64,000 nt of DNA, from contig NZ_VOGY01000009.1 of NCBI RefSeq assembly GCF_008033385.1, positions 114,856-178,855 on the forward strand. Direction: 5' to 3'. The translations under genes and the position numbers were made by a program. The notes under the pieces were generated by a model that was not told where the DNA came from, made no database searches, and saw only the letters and a list, made by a program, of their open reading frames with translations. Origin of the DNA: Algibacter pacificus (GTDB taxonomy: Bacteria; Bacteroidota; Bacteroidia; Flavobacteriales; Flavobacteriaceae). Positions 54,363-64,000 of this stretch are shown in pieces. Each line of letters begins with the position of its first letter. Positions within the stretch are counted from its first letter, which is position 1.

Positions 54363-54746
54363 ATGAAGAATATTTTTTTAGCATTAATAGCCATTTTAGC
54401 ATTTACAGCTTGTTCTAGTGATGAAGATGGTGAGGTTGCAGAAATGACAAATGCTAACCTCAGTTATAAGTTAGTATATACTACAGGTGTATTGCCTAGT
54501 TATTATGTAGTAAGAGCAGGAAATACAATTACATATGAAGATTCCTTTGAGTTTAAAGAAGTTGGTTATGATGAAGATACTAGAACTGTTACAGTAGAAA
54601 CAGATTTAAATCCAATTAAAATAGAATCGAATTTCTATATTGAAGGAGGTTCAGAAGTAAATATCAAGCTAATTAGTTCTGAAGGTAACATTATAGATGA
54701 GCAAACTATTTCAGAAGTAAACTATACTTATATCCATAATTTTTAA
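54363..54746 (+). CDS. Small lipoprotein, tandem copy A
   Basis: 127 residues. Lipoprotein signal with lipobox FTAC followed by SSDEDGE, the acidic motif that directs Bacteroidota lipoproteins to the surface. The rest is a beta-rich domain of about 100 residues. Paralogous to the next gene (both begin MKN-F-LALIAI-AFTACSSD). Function unknown; surface exposure might matter in phage or partner exclusion, which is speculative. Confidence 0.82.
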   Translation: MKNIFLALIAILAFTACSSDEDGEVAEMTNANLSYKLVYTTGVLPSYYVVRAGNTITYEDSFEFKEVGYDEDTRTVTVETDLNPIKIESNFYIEGGSEVNIKLISSEGNIIDEQTISEVNYTYIHNF

Positions 54747-54764
54747 AAACTAAAACCAAATATA

Positions 54765-55154
54765 ATGAAGAATACATTTTTATTATTAATAGCAATTTTT
54801 GCATTTACAGCCTGTTCAAGTGATGATGACAATCAGGAAGAAGAACAACAAATTAGTCAATCTCATATAGTAGAGTTTACAACAGGAACTCTTGAAAGTT
54901 GGGTATCTGTAGGGTTAACAACTACATTGACTTTAGAAGATGGTACAGAGTCGACAATTAATTCAGATTTCGATTATACTCAAAATATAGTTAGTGTAGA
55001 GATTCCAGAGAATACAGTAAGCTTTGAGTTAGAATTTTATATTGAAGATTCATCTCAAGCTGAAATGCGCTTTTATGGTTCTGTAGATAATGTTAATGTG
55101 TATCAAGAATCCATAAACCAACAAAGTTATCAGTATCAATATACTTTTAATTAG
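54765..55154 (+). CDS. Small lipoprotein, tandem copy B
   Basis: 129 residues, lipobox FTAC then SSDDDNQEEE (surface-export type). Shares with copy A the signal region, the TTGTL/TTGVL segment and the ESNFYIEG/ELEFYIED segment, so it is a diverged tandem duplicate. It begins 18 bp after copy A. Confidence 0.82.
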   Translation: MKNTFLLLIAIFAFTACSSDDDNQEEEQQISQSHIVEFTTGTLESWVSVGLTTTLTLEDGTESTINSDFDYTQNIVSVEIPENTVSFELEFYIEDSSQAEMRFYGSVDNVNVYQESINQQSYQYQYTFN

Positions 55155-55157
55155 GGT

Positions 55158-55502
55158 ATGTGTAATTCCTTATTAAAAGAATTACGCTTTAAGATTGGAG
55201 AACAGTATGAGTTAAATGAGTTTAATCTTAAGACTTTAGAATCAACTTTTAGTAATGGATTAGAATTAGAAAACTATGAGTATATAAAAGGAGATTTTAA
55301 AACACTATTAGAAGTACCTTTTTCAAGTAATGTAATTTTACAATATAATGCAGATATACTCTATAGTGTAATTTACGAATTTGAGCTAACTCATTACAGT
55401 TATCTAAAATCTAAAGTTAATCAGTGTATATTTAAAGAGGTAACTATTGAAATTCTAATCAAAGATAAATACCATTGCCAAATAGTATTGCAGAGTAAAT
55501 AA
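55158..55502 (+). CDS. Unknown 114-residue protein
   Basis: Not recognised. ATG 3 bp after the lipoprotein stop, so it is in the same operon. Soluble, mixed alpha/beta (LLKELRFKIGEQYELNEFNL; EFELTHYSYLKSK). Last gene before attR. Confidence 0.65.
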   Translation: MCNSLLKELRFKIGEQYELNEFNLKTLESTFSNGLELENYEYIKGDFKTLLEVPFSSNVILQYNADILYSVIYEFELTHYSYLKSKVNQCIFKEVTIEILIKDKYHCQIVLQSK

Positions 55503-55508
55503 GGCACA
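55501..55508 (+). repeat. Candidate integrase arm site AAGGCACA at the right end
   Basis: Same octamer as at 36011 and 36023, about 85 bp inside attR. Confidence 0.4.
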
Positions 55509-55592
55509 CTTTTCGGCATCACTTTATAAATGGCTATTAATATTTATGAAGGTCTATGATAAATATAGAGTGTTAAAGTGTTGATATTTATA

Positions 55593-55699
<107 letters not shown>

Positions 55700-55752
55700 G
55701 TGCATTAAAGTCAATAGTTTGGCAAATATTGGATTAATCCAAATTGTTGTGT

Positions 55753-56206
55753 TTACGCAAAAATTGTTGTTAATCTATAGAGGAAGAATTCTACATTCCT
55801 AACCCCTCTAAACTGTGCTCTAAAAGCTTTTATTTTGGCATTAAAGGATTCGGCAGACGCATTAGTGCTTCTGTTTTTAAAATAATTTCAGATTGATCTA
55901 TAATTCAGTTTTATTGTATTTGATATGGTTTTAAAAGTTTTTAACTCGGATTTTTCAACTTCAATAGATTTAGTAGTATGGAATATAGTTCTTAATTCTT
56001 GTACTATTTTATATGCCTTTTTTAGACCTAGATATTCCTCAAATAGAATTTTGGTTCTTACGTGTTGATTTGGAGTCCATTTATTAGGAGCTTTATAGAG
56101 TACGTATTGGCTTCTTGCTAAGAGTTGTTTTCTAGAGTCTACATTACTAAAAGTTTCCGTGTAGACTTCCCTAAAAACCGAACTGTTTAAAATTATATTA
56201 GCGCTA
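55753..56206 (-). pseudogene. Remnant of an ISAon1/ISL3-like transposase
   Basis: Minus-strand frame ending at TAA 55753. The last 40 residues contain NRSTNASAESFNAKIKAFRA and VEFFLYRLTTIFA, the conserved C-terminus of DDE transposases of this Bacteroidota group; upstream lies VDSRKQLLARSQYVLYKAPN. An in-frame TGA interrupts it just before NYFKNRST, and the N-terminal half is missing. It abuts attR on the chromosomal side. Confidence 0.75.
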
Positions 56207-56450
56207 GAGTCTTTGTTTTTGTATTAATTGTTTGATTTTTAGAGAGGTGGTTTTTTATTTTAAAAGAAATACTGTTTTTAAAAGTTAAACAATAGGTTTT
56301 TTAACTTTTTTTTAACCTTTTAGTCCGTTATATGCGGTTTTCTGAGTGATTAATAGTATTTTAGTGTTAAAATTTATTTAAAATTATTTGATATATAACT
56401 TAGTTTTAAATGAAAAACTCGAAAAAAGCATTTGATATAATATTATTCAT
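56207..56450. other. AT-rich non-coding stretch before the adhesin gene
   Basis: Nothing gene-like seen. It is rich in T and A runs; no clear TTG/TAnnTTTG promoter pair was found before ATG 56451. Confidence 0.4.
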
Positions 56451-59400
56451 ATGAAAAGAATATTACTCCTTATTTTATTAACTTTTTCTTTATTAACAAA
56501 CAGTTTTGCGCAGCTTAGTGATTTACATTACCTCCCACCATTAAAGCAAGGTGATGGAGGTACAGGCTCTATACTCCAACAAAAACTATATTTCTCTACT
56601 CCAGAAACTACACCTTTCAATGTGTCGGTTTATAGAGGTAATGGTACTTTGTTAACAACAATATCAGGACTGTCAAATACAAACTCTCAGTCCTATGGAC
56701 TTCCTAACGGAAACAATGGAATTGCTTTAGTTTCCACTGCTAACACAGGAAAAGTTCTTAATAATGCTGGGCTTCGTATAGAATCTTCAGGTGGGGAAAA
56801 GTTTTATGTAAATTATAGAGGGCGTTCAAGTGCCCAAGGCACATCTTTAACTTCTAAAGGACGCGTAGCGTTAGGGACACTTTTTAAATGGGGAGGGCGA
56901 CCAAATTATGGAAAAGGGGAGAAAACCTTAAATGCTGTTTTGGGTATTATGGCAACGGAAAATGCAACAACTGTTGAAATTTATGGTTATGATTCTGGGT
57001 GTACTTTTAGAAATGGGAATGATGCTGATGGTTTTCCTATTGGTGGTGCTACCAGTATGACTATTATGTTAGATGCAGGTGAGAGTTATGTGTATGAAGC
57101 TCCAAGAAATAATGGTAGTGCTAATATTGATTGTTGGTTAGGAACAACTATTAAATCGGATAAGAAAATTGCTATTTCTAATGGTAATTTAAATGGAGCA
57201 CCTTTAACCAGTGCTAATAATAGAGATGCAGGAATTGATCAACCTGTTCCAGAAAATGTCCTAGGAAGAGAATATGTGTTTGTGAGGGCTGGAGGTACCA
57301 ATGTAAATGAAACTCCAATAATTATTGGGACACAAAATGGAACAGGTATTTATGTAAATGGACAAGCAACTCCTATTGCAACTATTAATAAAGGAGATTA
57401 TTTTGTAATTCCGGGATCTAATTATTCTACAAATTCTACCGGTGGTAATATGTATGTTACTACTTCAAAAGAATCATATGCGTATCAAAATATAGCAGGA
57501 GCATCAGCATCTCAAACAGGAGGGTTAAATTTTATTGCTCCTGTAAATTGTTTATTACCAGATATTATGGATAATATTCATGACATTAGAGATGTTGCTA
57601 ATTTAAATTATACAGGTGGAATTACTATTATAGCTTCTACTTCAACATTAGACAGTAATATCGAGGTTTATGAAAACAATGTACTAGTTACAAAACCTGC
57701 GTCTAAAGTAGTTGCGGGTACTACAGAATGGAAAACCATTACCATTTCTGGTTTAGATGGCGATGTAAGAGTGCAGTCTACTGGACCAATAGCTGTAGGG
57801 TTTTTTGGTGTTAGTGGTAATGCTGGTGTTGCAGGTTATTTTTCTGGTTTTGATACAGTGCCAATTGTAGAAATAAGTGTTACTGGAGGAGGATGTTTAC
57901 CTGGTGCTGAAATTAAAGAAGTTACTGGTGGTTTTGAGTATTATGAATGGTTTCAAAATGGAGTATCTGTATCCGAAGGTGTAACCCAAAGTTCTTATAC
58001 TCCCACAGAAGCAGGTGATTTTTATGTTAAGGTTACCAAAGGAGGCTGTAGCTATGATTCTGCAATTTTATCGGTGTACAATTGTGACCCTGAAATAGTA
58101 TTAACCAAAACAGTTGATGCTACGCCCGTGTTAGAAGGAGATACGGTAACATTTACCGTTACAGTAGAATCTTTAGGTGAAAACCTTGTAACAGGTCTTG
58201 TAATTAATGATGCGTTGCCTCCAGAATTATCATTTGTAAGTGCTGCCCCTAATTACGGTTCTTGGAGTGCTCCCAATTGGACTATTGGAAATATGTCTAG
58301 TGGCGAAATACATCAAATTGATATTGTTGCTACTGTTAATGAAGTTACCGCAACTACTACAGTTACTAATACAATTTCTAATACACAAAATGAAGTTGAG
58401 GGTGATGTTATTCCAGATGATGATACAGAACAGGTTACTATAATAAATAGTGAAATTGAATTAACCAAAACAGATAGAGCTCCCCTTGATGGAAGTTTTG
58501 ATACGGTAGGTGAAGTTATAACGTATGATTTTGTTGTCACAAATACAGGGGATACGGCATTAACAAATATTACAATTACGGATTCTAAAATAGATTCAGG
58601 AAGTTTATCACCAAGTTCAGTAGCTAATTTAGCTATTGGAGCTTCAGCAAATTTTACAGCAACTCATACTATTACACAAGCTGATATTGAGGCAGATCAA
58701 GTTGTTAATTCGGCTACAGCACAGGCAACTTTATCTAATGGCTTTGTTATATCTGATATTTCAGACGATCCAGATAATTCAAATAACACTATTGATGACC
58801 CAACAATAACACCCATAGACCAAAAAGGAGGGATATTGGTAGAGAAAATAGCACAACCGGCTCCAGATGGATTATATGATACGGCCGGGGAAATTATTAC
58901 TTATGAAATTACGGTGTTTAATACAGGTAATGTGAGTTTAAATAATGTGACTGTAACAGACCCCATGGCAGATTCAGGTAGTATTTCGCCGGCGTCTATT
59001 GCAAATTTACCTGTTGGAGAATCGGCAGTATTTTCTGCTCAGCATACTATTGTATTAAATGATTTTAATACAGGAAGTGTTATTAATACAGCAACAGCTA
59101 CTGGTACAGAGATTGTAGAGGGGACGACTGTTATGGATCAATCTGATGATCCTACAACAGCAACTCCTAATGATGCAACAGTCGTTTCTGTACCACAGTA
59201 TGGGCAATTGCAAGTAACTAAAGTAGATGCGCCAGCGATAGATGGAGCTTTCGATACGGTAGGTGAGGAGATAATTTATACTGTAATAGCTACCAGTGTT
59301 GGAAATGTTACTTTGACAGATGTTAATATTGTTGATCCAAATGCAGATGTTATAGAGTTAACAAGTACTACAGGTACAGATACAGATAATTCTGATGGTA

Positions 59401-62400
59401 GGGTTGAAAGTTTAAATCCAAATGAAACCGCAACCTTTACTATAAAACATTTTCTAACACAAGAAGATTTAGATAAAGGAGAGGTGGTTAATACAGCAAC
59501 AGTTGGGAGTTTAGATCCCGGTATGGGAAGTGTCACAGATTTATCTGATGATCCAGATGATCCAACTACAACAGATGATATCCCGAATAAAGTTACCGCA
59601 GCAGATCCAACAATTACACCGCTAATTTCAACGCCATCTTTATCTGTTACAAAAGTTGTAGATGATTATTTTCATGTAGCTGAAGGACAAACGATAACTT
59701 ATACATATGTTGTTACGAATGATAACAATGTTACCATTAATAATGTTAGTATTAATGATGCTCATATAGCTAATGGAACTTTATCAACACCAGAACTTCA
59801 AAGTACTACAGGAACCGATGCCGATAATTCTGATAATCAAATAGATATTTTAGCGCCTGGGGAAACAGGGACTTGGACTGCAACATATTTGGTAACAGCT
59901 ATAGATATTTCAAATCAAGCAAATATTACTAATACGGTAACAGCTACAGGAACGCCAAGTACGGAAAGCTTTATCGATCCTACAGCAAATGTCTTGGTTA
60001 CAGTGCATCCTATAGAGGTTATATGTAGTGGTGAAACTTTAAATCATGACTTAACGGGAGATAATACCTTTACAGGAGCGACATATAGTTGGTTTGCTAC
60101 AGATAACGCAAATGTTTCTGGTGAAACGACTTCTGCTTCAACATCAACTTCTATAGCAGATACTTTGTTGAATGAGTCAGGGATAGATCAAATTGTAGAG
60201 TATACTATTACAGTGACCGTTTCTGGAGTTGTTAAAGATGTTTACAAATATAAAGTAACTGTGCATTCTCAATTAGTCGTTCCAGAGAATGATGTTGATA
60301 CCGTAAATTGTTTAGCAGAAGCAATACAGCCACTAACACCTGTGGTGAACGATTTTAATGGAACAGCTATTACTCCTGTTATTACAGAAAATACAGATCC
60401 TGTATGTGAAGGGGATAAAGTTTACACGTTTACTTATACGGATCCTAATTGTGCAGGAAATGTTTCGGTTTACACCTACACTTACACTCTGGATGTAACG
60501 ACCTTACCCGTAGTTCCAGCCAATGGATCCAGCACCGTTGAATGTTTAGCCGATGCCACGCAACCAACAGCACCAGTAGTCAAAGATGTTTGTGGTAATG
60601 ACATTACCCCCGTGATCACCGAAAACACGGATCCTTTATGTGAAGGCAATAAGGTTTACACCTTTACCTATACGGATTGCGCAGGAAATGTTTCGGTTTA
60701 CACCTACACCTACACTCTGGATGTAACGACCTTACCCGTAGTTCCAGCAAACGCCAGCAGTACCGTTGAATGTTTAGCCGATGCCACGCAACCAACAGCG
60801 CCAGAGGTCAAAGATGTTTGTGGAAACCCAATCACACCAATAATCACCGAAAACACGGATCCAGTATGTGAAGGGGATAAGATTTACACCTTTACCTATA
60901 CGGATTGCGCCGGGAATTCTTCGGTTTATACTTATACCTACACCCTTGATGTGACGACCTTACCCGTAGTTCCAGCAAACGCCAGTAGCACCGTTGAATG
61001 CTTAGCCGATGCCACGCAACCGACAGCGCCAGAGGTCAAAGATGTTTGTGGAAACACAATCACACCAATAATCACCGAAAACACGGATCCTTTATGTGAA
61101 GGCGATAAGATTTACACTTTTACCTATACGGATTGCGCCGGGAATGTTTCGGTTTACACTTACACTTATACTCTGGATGTGACGACGTTACCCGTAGTTC
61201 CAGCAAACGCCAGCAGTACCGTTGAATGTTTAGCCGATGCCACGCAACCAACAGCACCAGTGGTCAAAGATGTTTGTGGTAATGACATCACACCAATAAT
61301 CACCGAAAACACGGATCCAATATGTGAAGGGGATAAGATTTACACCTTTACCTATACGGATTGCGCCGGGAATGTTTCGGTTTACACCTACACCTACACT
61401 CTGGATGTGACGACCTTACCCGTAGTTCCAGCAAACGCCAGTAGCACCGTTGAATGTTTAGCCGATGCCACGCAACCGACAGCGCCAGAGGTCAAAGATG
61501 TTTGTGGAAACACAATCACACCAATAATCACCGAAAACATGGATCCTTTATGTGAAGGGGATAAGATTTACACCTTTACCTATACGGATTGCGCCGGGAA
61601 TGTTTCGGTTTACACCTACACTTATACTCTGGATGTAACGACCTTACCCGTAGTTCCAGCCAATGGATCGAGCACCGTTGAATGCTTAGCCGATGCCACG
61701 CAGCCAACAGCACCAGAGGTCAAAGATGTTTGTGGAAACCCAATCACACCAATAATCACCGAAAACACGGATCCAGTATGTGAAGGGGATAAGATTTACA
61801 CCTTTACCTATACGGATTGCGCCGGGAATTCTTCGGTATACACTTACACTTATACTCTGGATGTAACGACCTTACCCGTAGTTCCAGCCAATGGATCGAG
61901 CACCGTTGAATGTTTAGCCGATGCCACGCAACCAACAGCACCAGTGGTCAAAGATGTTTGTGGAAACCCAATCACACCAATAATCACCGAAAACACGGAT
62001 CCTTTATGTGAAGGGGATAAGATTTACACCTTTACCTATACGGATTGTGCCGGGAATTCTTCGGTTTATACTTATACCTACACCCTTGATGTAACGACCT
62101 TACCCGTAGTTCCAGCAAACGCCAGCAGTACTGTTGAATGCTTAGCCGATGCCACGCAACCAACAGCACCAGTGGTCAAAGATGTTTGTGGTAATGACAT
62201 CACAGCAATAATCACCGAAAACACGGATCCTTTATGTGAAGGCGATAAGATTTACACCTTTACCTATACGGATTGTGCAGGAAATGTTTCGGTTTACACC
62301 TACACCTACACTCTGGATGTAACGACCTTACCCGTAGTTCCATCAAACGCCAGTAGCACCGTTGAATGTTTAGCCGATGCCACGCAACCGACAGCACCAG

Positions 62401-64000
62401 TGGTCAAAGATGTTTGTGGTAATGACATCACAGCAATAATCACCGAAAACACGGATCCTTTATGTGAAGGCGATAAGATTTACACCTTTACCTATACGGA
62501 TTGCGCCGGGAATGTTTCGGTATACACTTACACTTATACTCTGGATGTGACGACCTTACCCGTAGTTCCAGCCAATGGATCCAGCACCGTTGAATGTTTA
62601 GCCGATGCCACGCAACCAACAGCACCAGTGGTCAAAGATGTTTGTGGAAACACAATCACACCAATAATCACCGAAAACACGGATCCTTTATGTGAAGGGG
62701 ATAAGATTTACACCTTTACCTATACGGATTGTGCAGGAAATGTTTCGGTTTACACCTACACTTATACTCTGGATGTAACGACCTTACCCGTAGTTCCAGC
62801 AAACGCCAGCAGTACCGTTGAATGTTTAGCCGATGCCACACAACCGACAGCACCAGAGGTCAAAGATGTTTGTGGTAATGACATCACACCAATAATCACC
62901 GAAAACACGGATCCTTTATGTGAAGGCGATAAGATTTACACCTTTACCTATACGGATTGTGCAGGAAATGTTTCGGTATACACTTACACTTATACTCTGG
63001 ATGTAACGACCTTACCCGTAGTTCCAGCCAATGGATCCAGCACCGTTGAATGTTTAGCCGATGCCACACAACCAACAGCACCAGTGGTCAAAGATGTTTG
63101 TGGAAACCCAATCACACCAATAATCACCGAAAACACGGATCCAGTATGTGAAGGCGATAAGATTTACACCTTTACCTATACGGATTGCGCCGGGAATGTT
63201 TCGGTATACACTTACACTTATACTCTGGATGTAACGACCTTACCCGTAGTTCCAGCCAATGGATCGAGCACCGTTGAATGCTTAGCCGATGCCACGCAGC
63301 CAACAGCACCAGAGGTCAAAGATGTTTGTGGTAATGACATTACCCCCGTGATCACCGAAAACATGGATCCTTTATGTGAAGGGGATAAGATTTACACCTT
63401 TACCTATACGGATTGCGCCGGGAATTCTTCGGTATACACTTACACTTATACTCTGGATGTGACGACCTTACCCGTAGTTCCAGCAAACGCCAGCAGTACC
63501 GTTGAATGTTTAGCCGATGCCACACAGCCAACAGCACCAGAGGTCAAAGATGTTTGTGGTAATGACATTACCCCCGTGATCACCGAAAACACGGATCCAG
63601 TATGTGAAGGCAATAAGGTTTACACCTTTACCTATACGGATTGCGCAGGAAATGTTTCGGTTTACACCTACACCTACACTCTGGATGTAACGACCTTACC
63701 CGTAGTTCCAGCCAATGGATCCAGCACCGTTGAATGCTTAGCCGATGCCACGCAACCGACAGCGCCAGAGGTCAAAGATGTTTGTGGAAACCCAATCACA
63801 CCAATAATCACCGAAAACATGGATCCTTTATGTGAAGGCGATAAGATTTACACCTTTACCTATACGGATTGTGCAGGAAATGTTTCGGTTTACACCTACA
63901 CCTACACTCTGGATGTAACGACCTTACCCGTAGTTCCAGCCAATGGATCCAGCACCGTTGAATGTTTAGCCGATGCCACACAACCAACAGCACCAGTGGT
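56451..64000 (+). CDS. Giant secreted repeat adhesin (partial, C-terminus outside window)
   Basis: Open from ATG 56451 through the right edge, about 2516 residues visible. Signal peptide (cut near SFAQ). Residues about 25-470 resemble the IgGFc-binding N-terminal region (LGREYVFVRAGGTNVNE); about 471-545 an Ig-like domain; about 546-1180 five DUF11-like domains (for example IELTKTDRAPLDGSFDTVGE); about 1185-1275 a PKD-like domain; then from 1277 one diverged and at least 15 near-identical 76-residue repeats with four Cys each. Known: such proteins are exported by type IX secretion, with a C-terminal sorting domain that should lie beyond the window. Probable role: surface adhesion or gliding. 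Confidence 0.88.
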   Translation, partial: MKRILLLILLTFSLLTNSFAQLSDLHYLPPLKQGDGGTGSILQQKLYFSTPETTPFNVSVYRGNGTLLTTISGLSNTNSQSYGLPNGNNGIALVSTANTGKVLNNAGLRIESSGGEKFYVNYRGRSSAQGTSLTSKGRVALGTLFKWGGRPNYGKGEKTLNAVLGIMATENATTVEIYGYDSGCTFRNGNDADGFPIGGATSMTIMLDAGESYVYEAPRNNGSANIDCWLGTTIKSDKKIAISNGNLNGAPLTSANNRDAGIDQPVPENVLGREYVFVRAGGTNVNETPIIIGTQNGTGIYVNGQATPIATINKGDYFVIPGSNYSTNSTGGNMYVTTSKESYAYQNIAGASASQTGGLNFIAPVNCLLPDIMDNIHDIRDVANLNYTGGITIIASTSTLDSNIEVYENNVLVTKPASKVVAGTTEWKTITISGLDGDVRVQSTGPIAVGFFGVSGNAGVAGYFSGFDTVPIVEISVTGGGCLPGAEIKEVTGGFEYYEWFQNGVSVSEGVTQSSYTPTEAGDFYVKVTKGGCSYDSAILSVYNCDPEIVLTKTVDATPVLEGDTVTFTVTVESLGENLVTGLVINDALPPELSFVSAAPNYGSWSAPNWTIGNMSSGEIHQIDIVATVNEVTATTTVTNTISNTQNEVEGDVIPDDDTEQVTIINSEIELTKTDRAPLDGSFDTVGEVITYDFVVTNTGDTALTNITITDSKIDSGSLSPSSVANLAIGASANFTATHTITQADIEADQVVNSATAQATLSNGFVISDISDDPDNSNNTIDDPTITPIDQKGGILVEKIAQPAPDGLYDTAGEIITYEITVFNTGNVSLNNVTVTDPMADSGSISPASIANLPVGESAVFSAQHTIVLNDFNTGSVINTATATGTEIVEGTTVMDQSDDPTTATPNDATVVSVPQYGQLQVTKVDAPAIDGAFDTVGEEIIYTVIATSVGNVTLTDVNIVDPNADVIELTSTTGTDTDNSDGRVESLNPNETATFTIKHFLTQEDLDKGEVVNTATVGSLDPGMGSVTDLSDDPDDPTTTDDIPNKVTAADPTITPLISTPSLSVTKVVDDYFHVAEGQTITYTYVVTNDNNVTINNVSINDAHIANGTLSTPELQSTTGTDADNSDNQIDILAPGETGTWTATYLVTAIDISNQANITNTVTATGTPSTESFIDPTANVLVTVHPIEVICSGETLNHDLTGDNTFTGATYSWFATDNANVSGETTSASTSTSIADTLLNESGIDQIVEYTITVTVSGVVKDVYKYKVTVHSQLVVPENDVDTVNCLAEAIQPLTPVVNDFNGTAITPVITENTDPVCEGDKVYTFTYTDPNCAGNVSVYTYTYTLDVTTLPVVPANGSSTVECLADATQPTAPVVKDVCGNDITPVITENTDPLCEGNKVYTFTYTDCAGNVSVYTYTYTLDVTTLPVVPANASSTVECLADATQPTAPEVKDVCGNPITPIITENTDPVCEGDKIYTFTYTDCAGNSSVYTYTYTLDVTTLPVVPANASSTVECLADATQPTAPEVKDVCGNTITPIITENTDPLCEGDKIYTFTYTDCAGNVSVYTYTYTLDVTTLPVVPANASSTVECLADATQPTAPVVKDVCGNDITPIITENTDPICEGDKIYTFTYTDCAGNVSVYTYTYTLDVTTLPVVPANASSTVECLADATQPTAPEVKDVCGNTITPIITENMDPLCEGDKIYTFTYTDCAGNVSVYTYTYTLDVTTLPVVPANGSSTVECLADATQPTAPEVKDVCGNPITPIITENTDPVCEGDKIYTFTYTDCAGNSSVYTYTYTLDVTTLPVVPANGSSTVECLADATQPTAPVVKDVCGNPITPIITENTDPLCEGDKIYTFTYTDCAGNSSVYTYTYTLDVTTLPVVPANASSTVECLADATQPTAPVVKDVCGNDITAIITENTDPLCEGDKIYTFTYTDCAGNVSVYTYTYTLDVTTLPVVPSNASSTVECLADATQPTAPVVKDVCGNDITAIITENTDPLCEGDKIYTFTYTDCAGNVSVYTYTYTLDVTTLPVVPANGSSTVECLADATQPTAPVVKDVCGNTITPIITENTDPLCEGDKIYTFTYTDCAGNVSVYTYTYTLDVTTLPVVPANASSTVECLADATQPTAPEVKDVCGNDITPIITENTDPLCEGDKIYTFTYTDCAGNVSVYTYTYTLDVTTLPVVPANGSSTVECLADATQPTAPVVKDVCGNPITPIITENTDPVCEGDKIYTFTYTDCAGNVSVYTYTYTLDVTTLPVVPANGSSTVECLADATQPTAPEVKDVCGNDITPVITENMDPLCEGDKIYTFTYTDCAGNSSVYTYTYTLDVTTLPVVPANASSTVECLADATQPTAPEVKDVCGNDITPVITENTDPVCEGNKVYTFTYTDCAGNVSVYTYTYTLDVTTLPVVPANGSSTVECLADATQPTAPEVKDVCGNPITPIITENMDPLCEGDKIYTFTYTDCAGNVSVYTYTYTLDVTTLPVVPANGSSTVECLADATQPTAPV
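60279..64000 (+). repeat. Tandem 228-bp coding repeats of the adhesin
   Basis: The first unit (60279-60512) is diverged and 6 bp longer. From 60507 the phrase CCCGTAGTTCCAGC recurs exactly every 228 bp (60735, 60963, 61191, and so on to 63927). Each unit encodes VECLAD, DVCGN, CEG and DCAGN cysteines. Units differ at a few sites only, with a limited set of variants reassorted between units. Confidence 0.95.

Noticed and set aside
58240..59536. Short frames within the adhesin (both strands)
   Set aside because: They lie inside the single long adhesin frame and consist of Leu/Val- or Ser/Thr-rich shadow sequence.
60507..64000. CRISPR-like regular repeats
   Set aside because: The 228-bp period is contiguous, in frame, without spacers, and lies inside a signal-peptide-bearing protein.

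Overview
The window is a low-GC chromosome segment from a member of the Bacteroidota, most likely a marine-type Flavobacteriaceae. The evidence is the gldK-gldL-gldM-gldN type IX secretion and gliding operon, the nusB/DUF1573/yajC and miaB/sigma-54 regulator/lptE/secG/groESL gene orders, several promoters of the Bacteroidota form TTG...TAnnTTTG, and a very long repeat-rich secreted adhesin.

Layout. 1-35.8 kb is mostly housekeeping backbone: an ABC exporter (cut by the window edge), nusB, a DUF1573 lipoprotein, yajC, a DEAD-box helicase, a MOSC protein, a sugar kinase, a TonB-like protein, a LytS/LytTR two-component pair with 2TM proteins, a two-gene Panacea-type toxin-antitoxin candidate, lpxD, groEL/groES with a four-helix-bundle gene wedged between them, secG, a TPR-like protein, lptE, a sigma-54 activator, miaB, a membrane protein, topA, an arginase-fold protein without most metal ligands, gldKLMN, a FAD oxidoreductase, a DUF983 protein and an ABC-F ATPase. 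At 33.3-35.6 kb lies a small cluster that looks like a peptide-modification (RiPP-like) system: a 58-residue Cys-containing peptide, a terpene-synthase-like all-helical enzyme, and a membrane M50 protease with a PqqD/RRE-like N-terminus.

35.83-55.70 kb is a 19.8-kb integrative element in an initiator tRNA-Met gene. A 107-bp perfect direct repeat (35829-35935 and 55593-55699) marks its ends. It carries a tyrosine integrase, a helicase, a RecA-like ATPase, a DUF3871 protein, RadC, a DUF3127 protein, two regulators and two paralogous lipoproteins, but no relaxase or conjugation genes. Its main cargo is one tightly packed eight-gene minus-strand operon (51018 to 41985): HTH regulator, type III Mod methyltransferase, a CBS-HEPN-like protein, type III Res, two unknown proteins, a DUF262/DUF1524 (GmrSD-like) nuclease, and an Abi_2 HEPN protein. 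This reads as a composite anti-phage operon.

55.7-64.0 kb holds a decayed transposase remnant and then the first 7.55 kb of a giant secreted protein: signal peptide, IgGFc-binding-like region, Ig-like domain, five DUF11-like domains, a PKD-like domain, and at least 15 near-identical 228-bp (76-residue) repeats with four Cys each, running off the window. The gldKLMN products form the core of the secretion machine that such adhesins normally use.

Two copies of a dispersed, hairpin-swapping repeat (8790-8884 and 30678-30802) were found by comparing intergenic regions.
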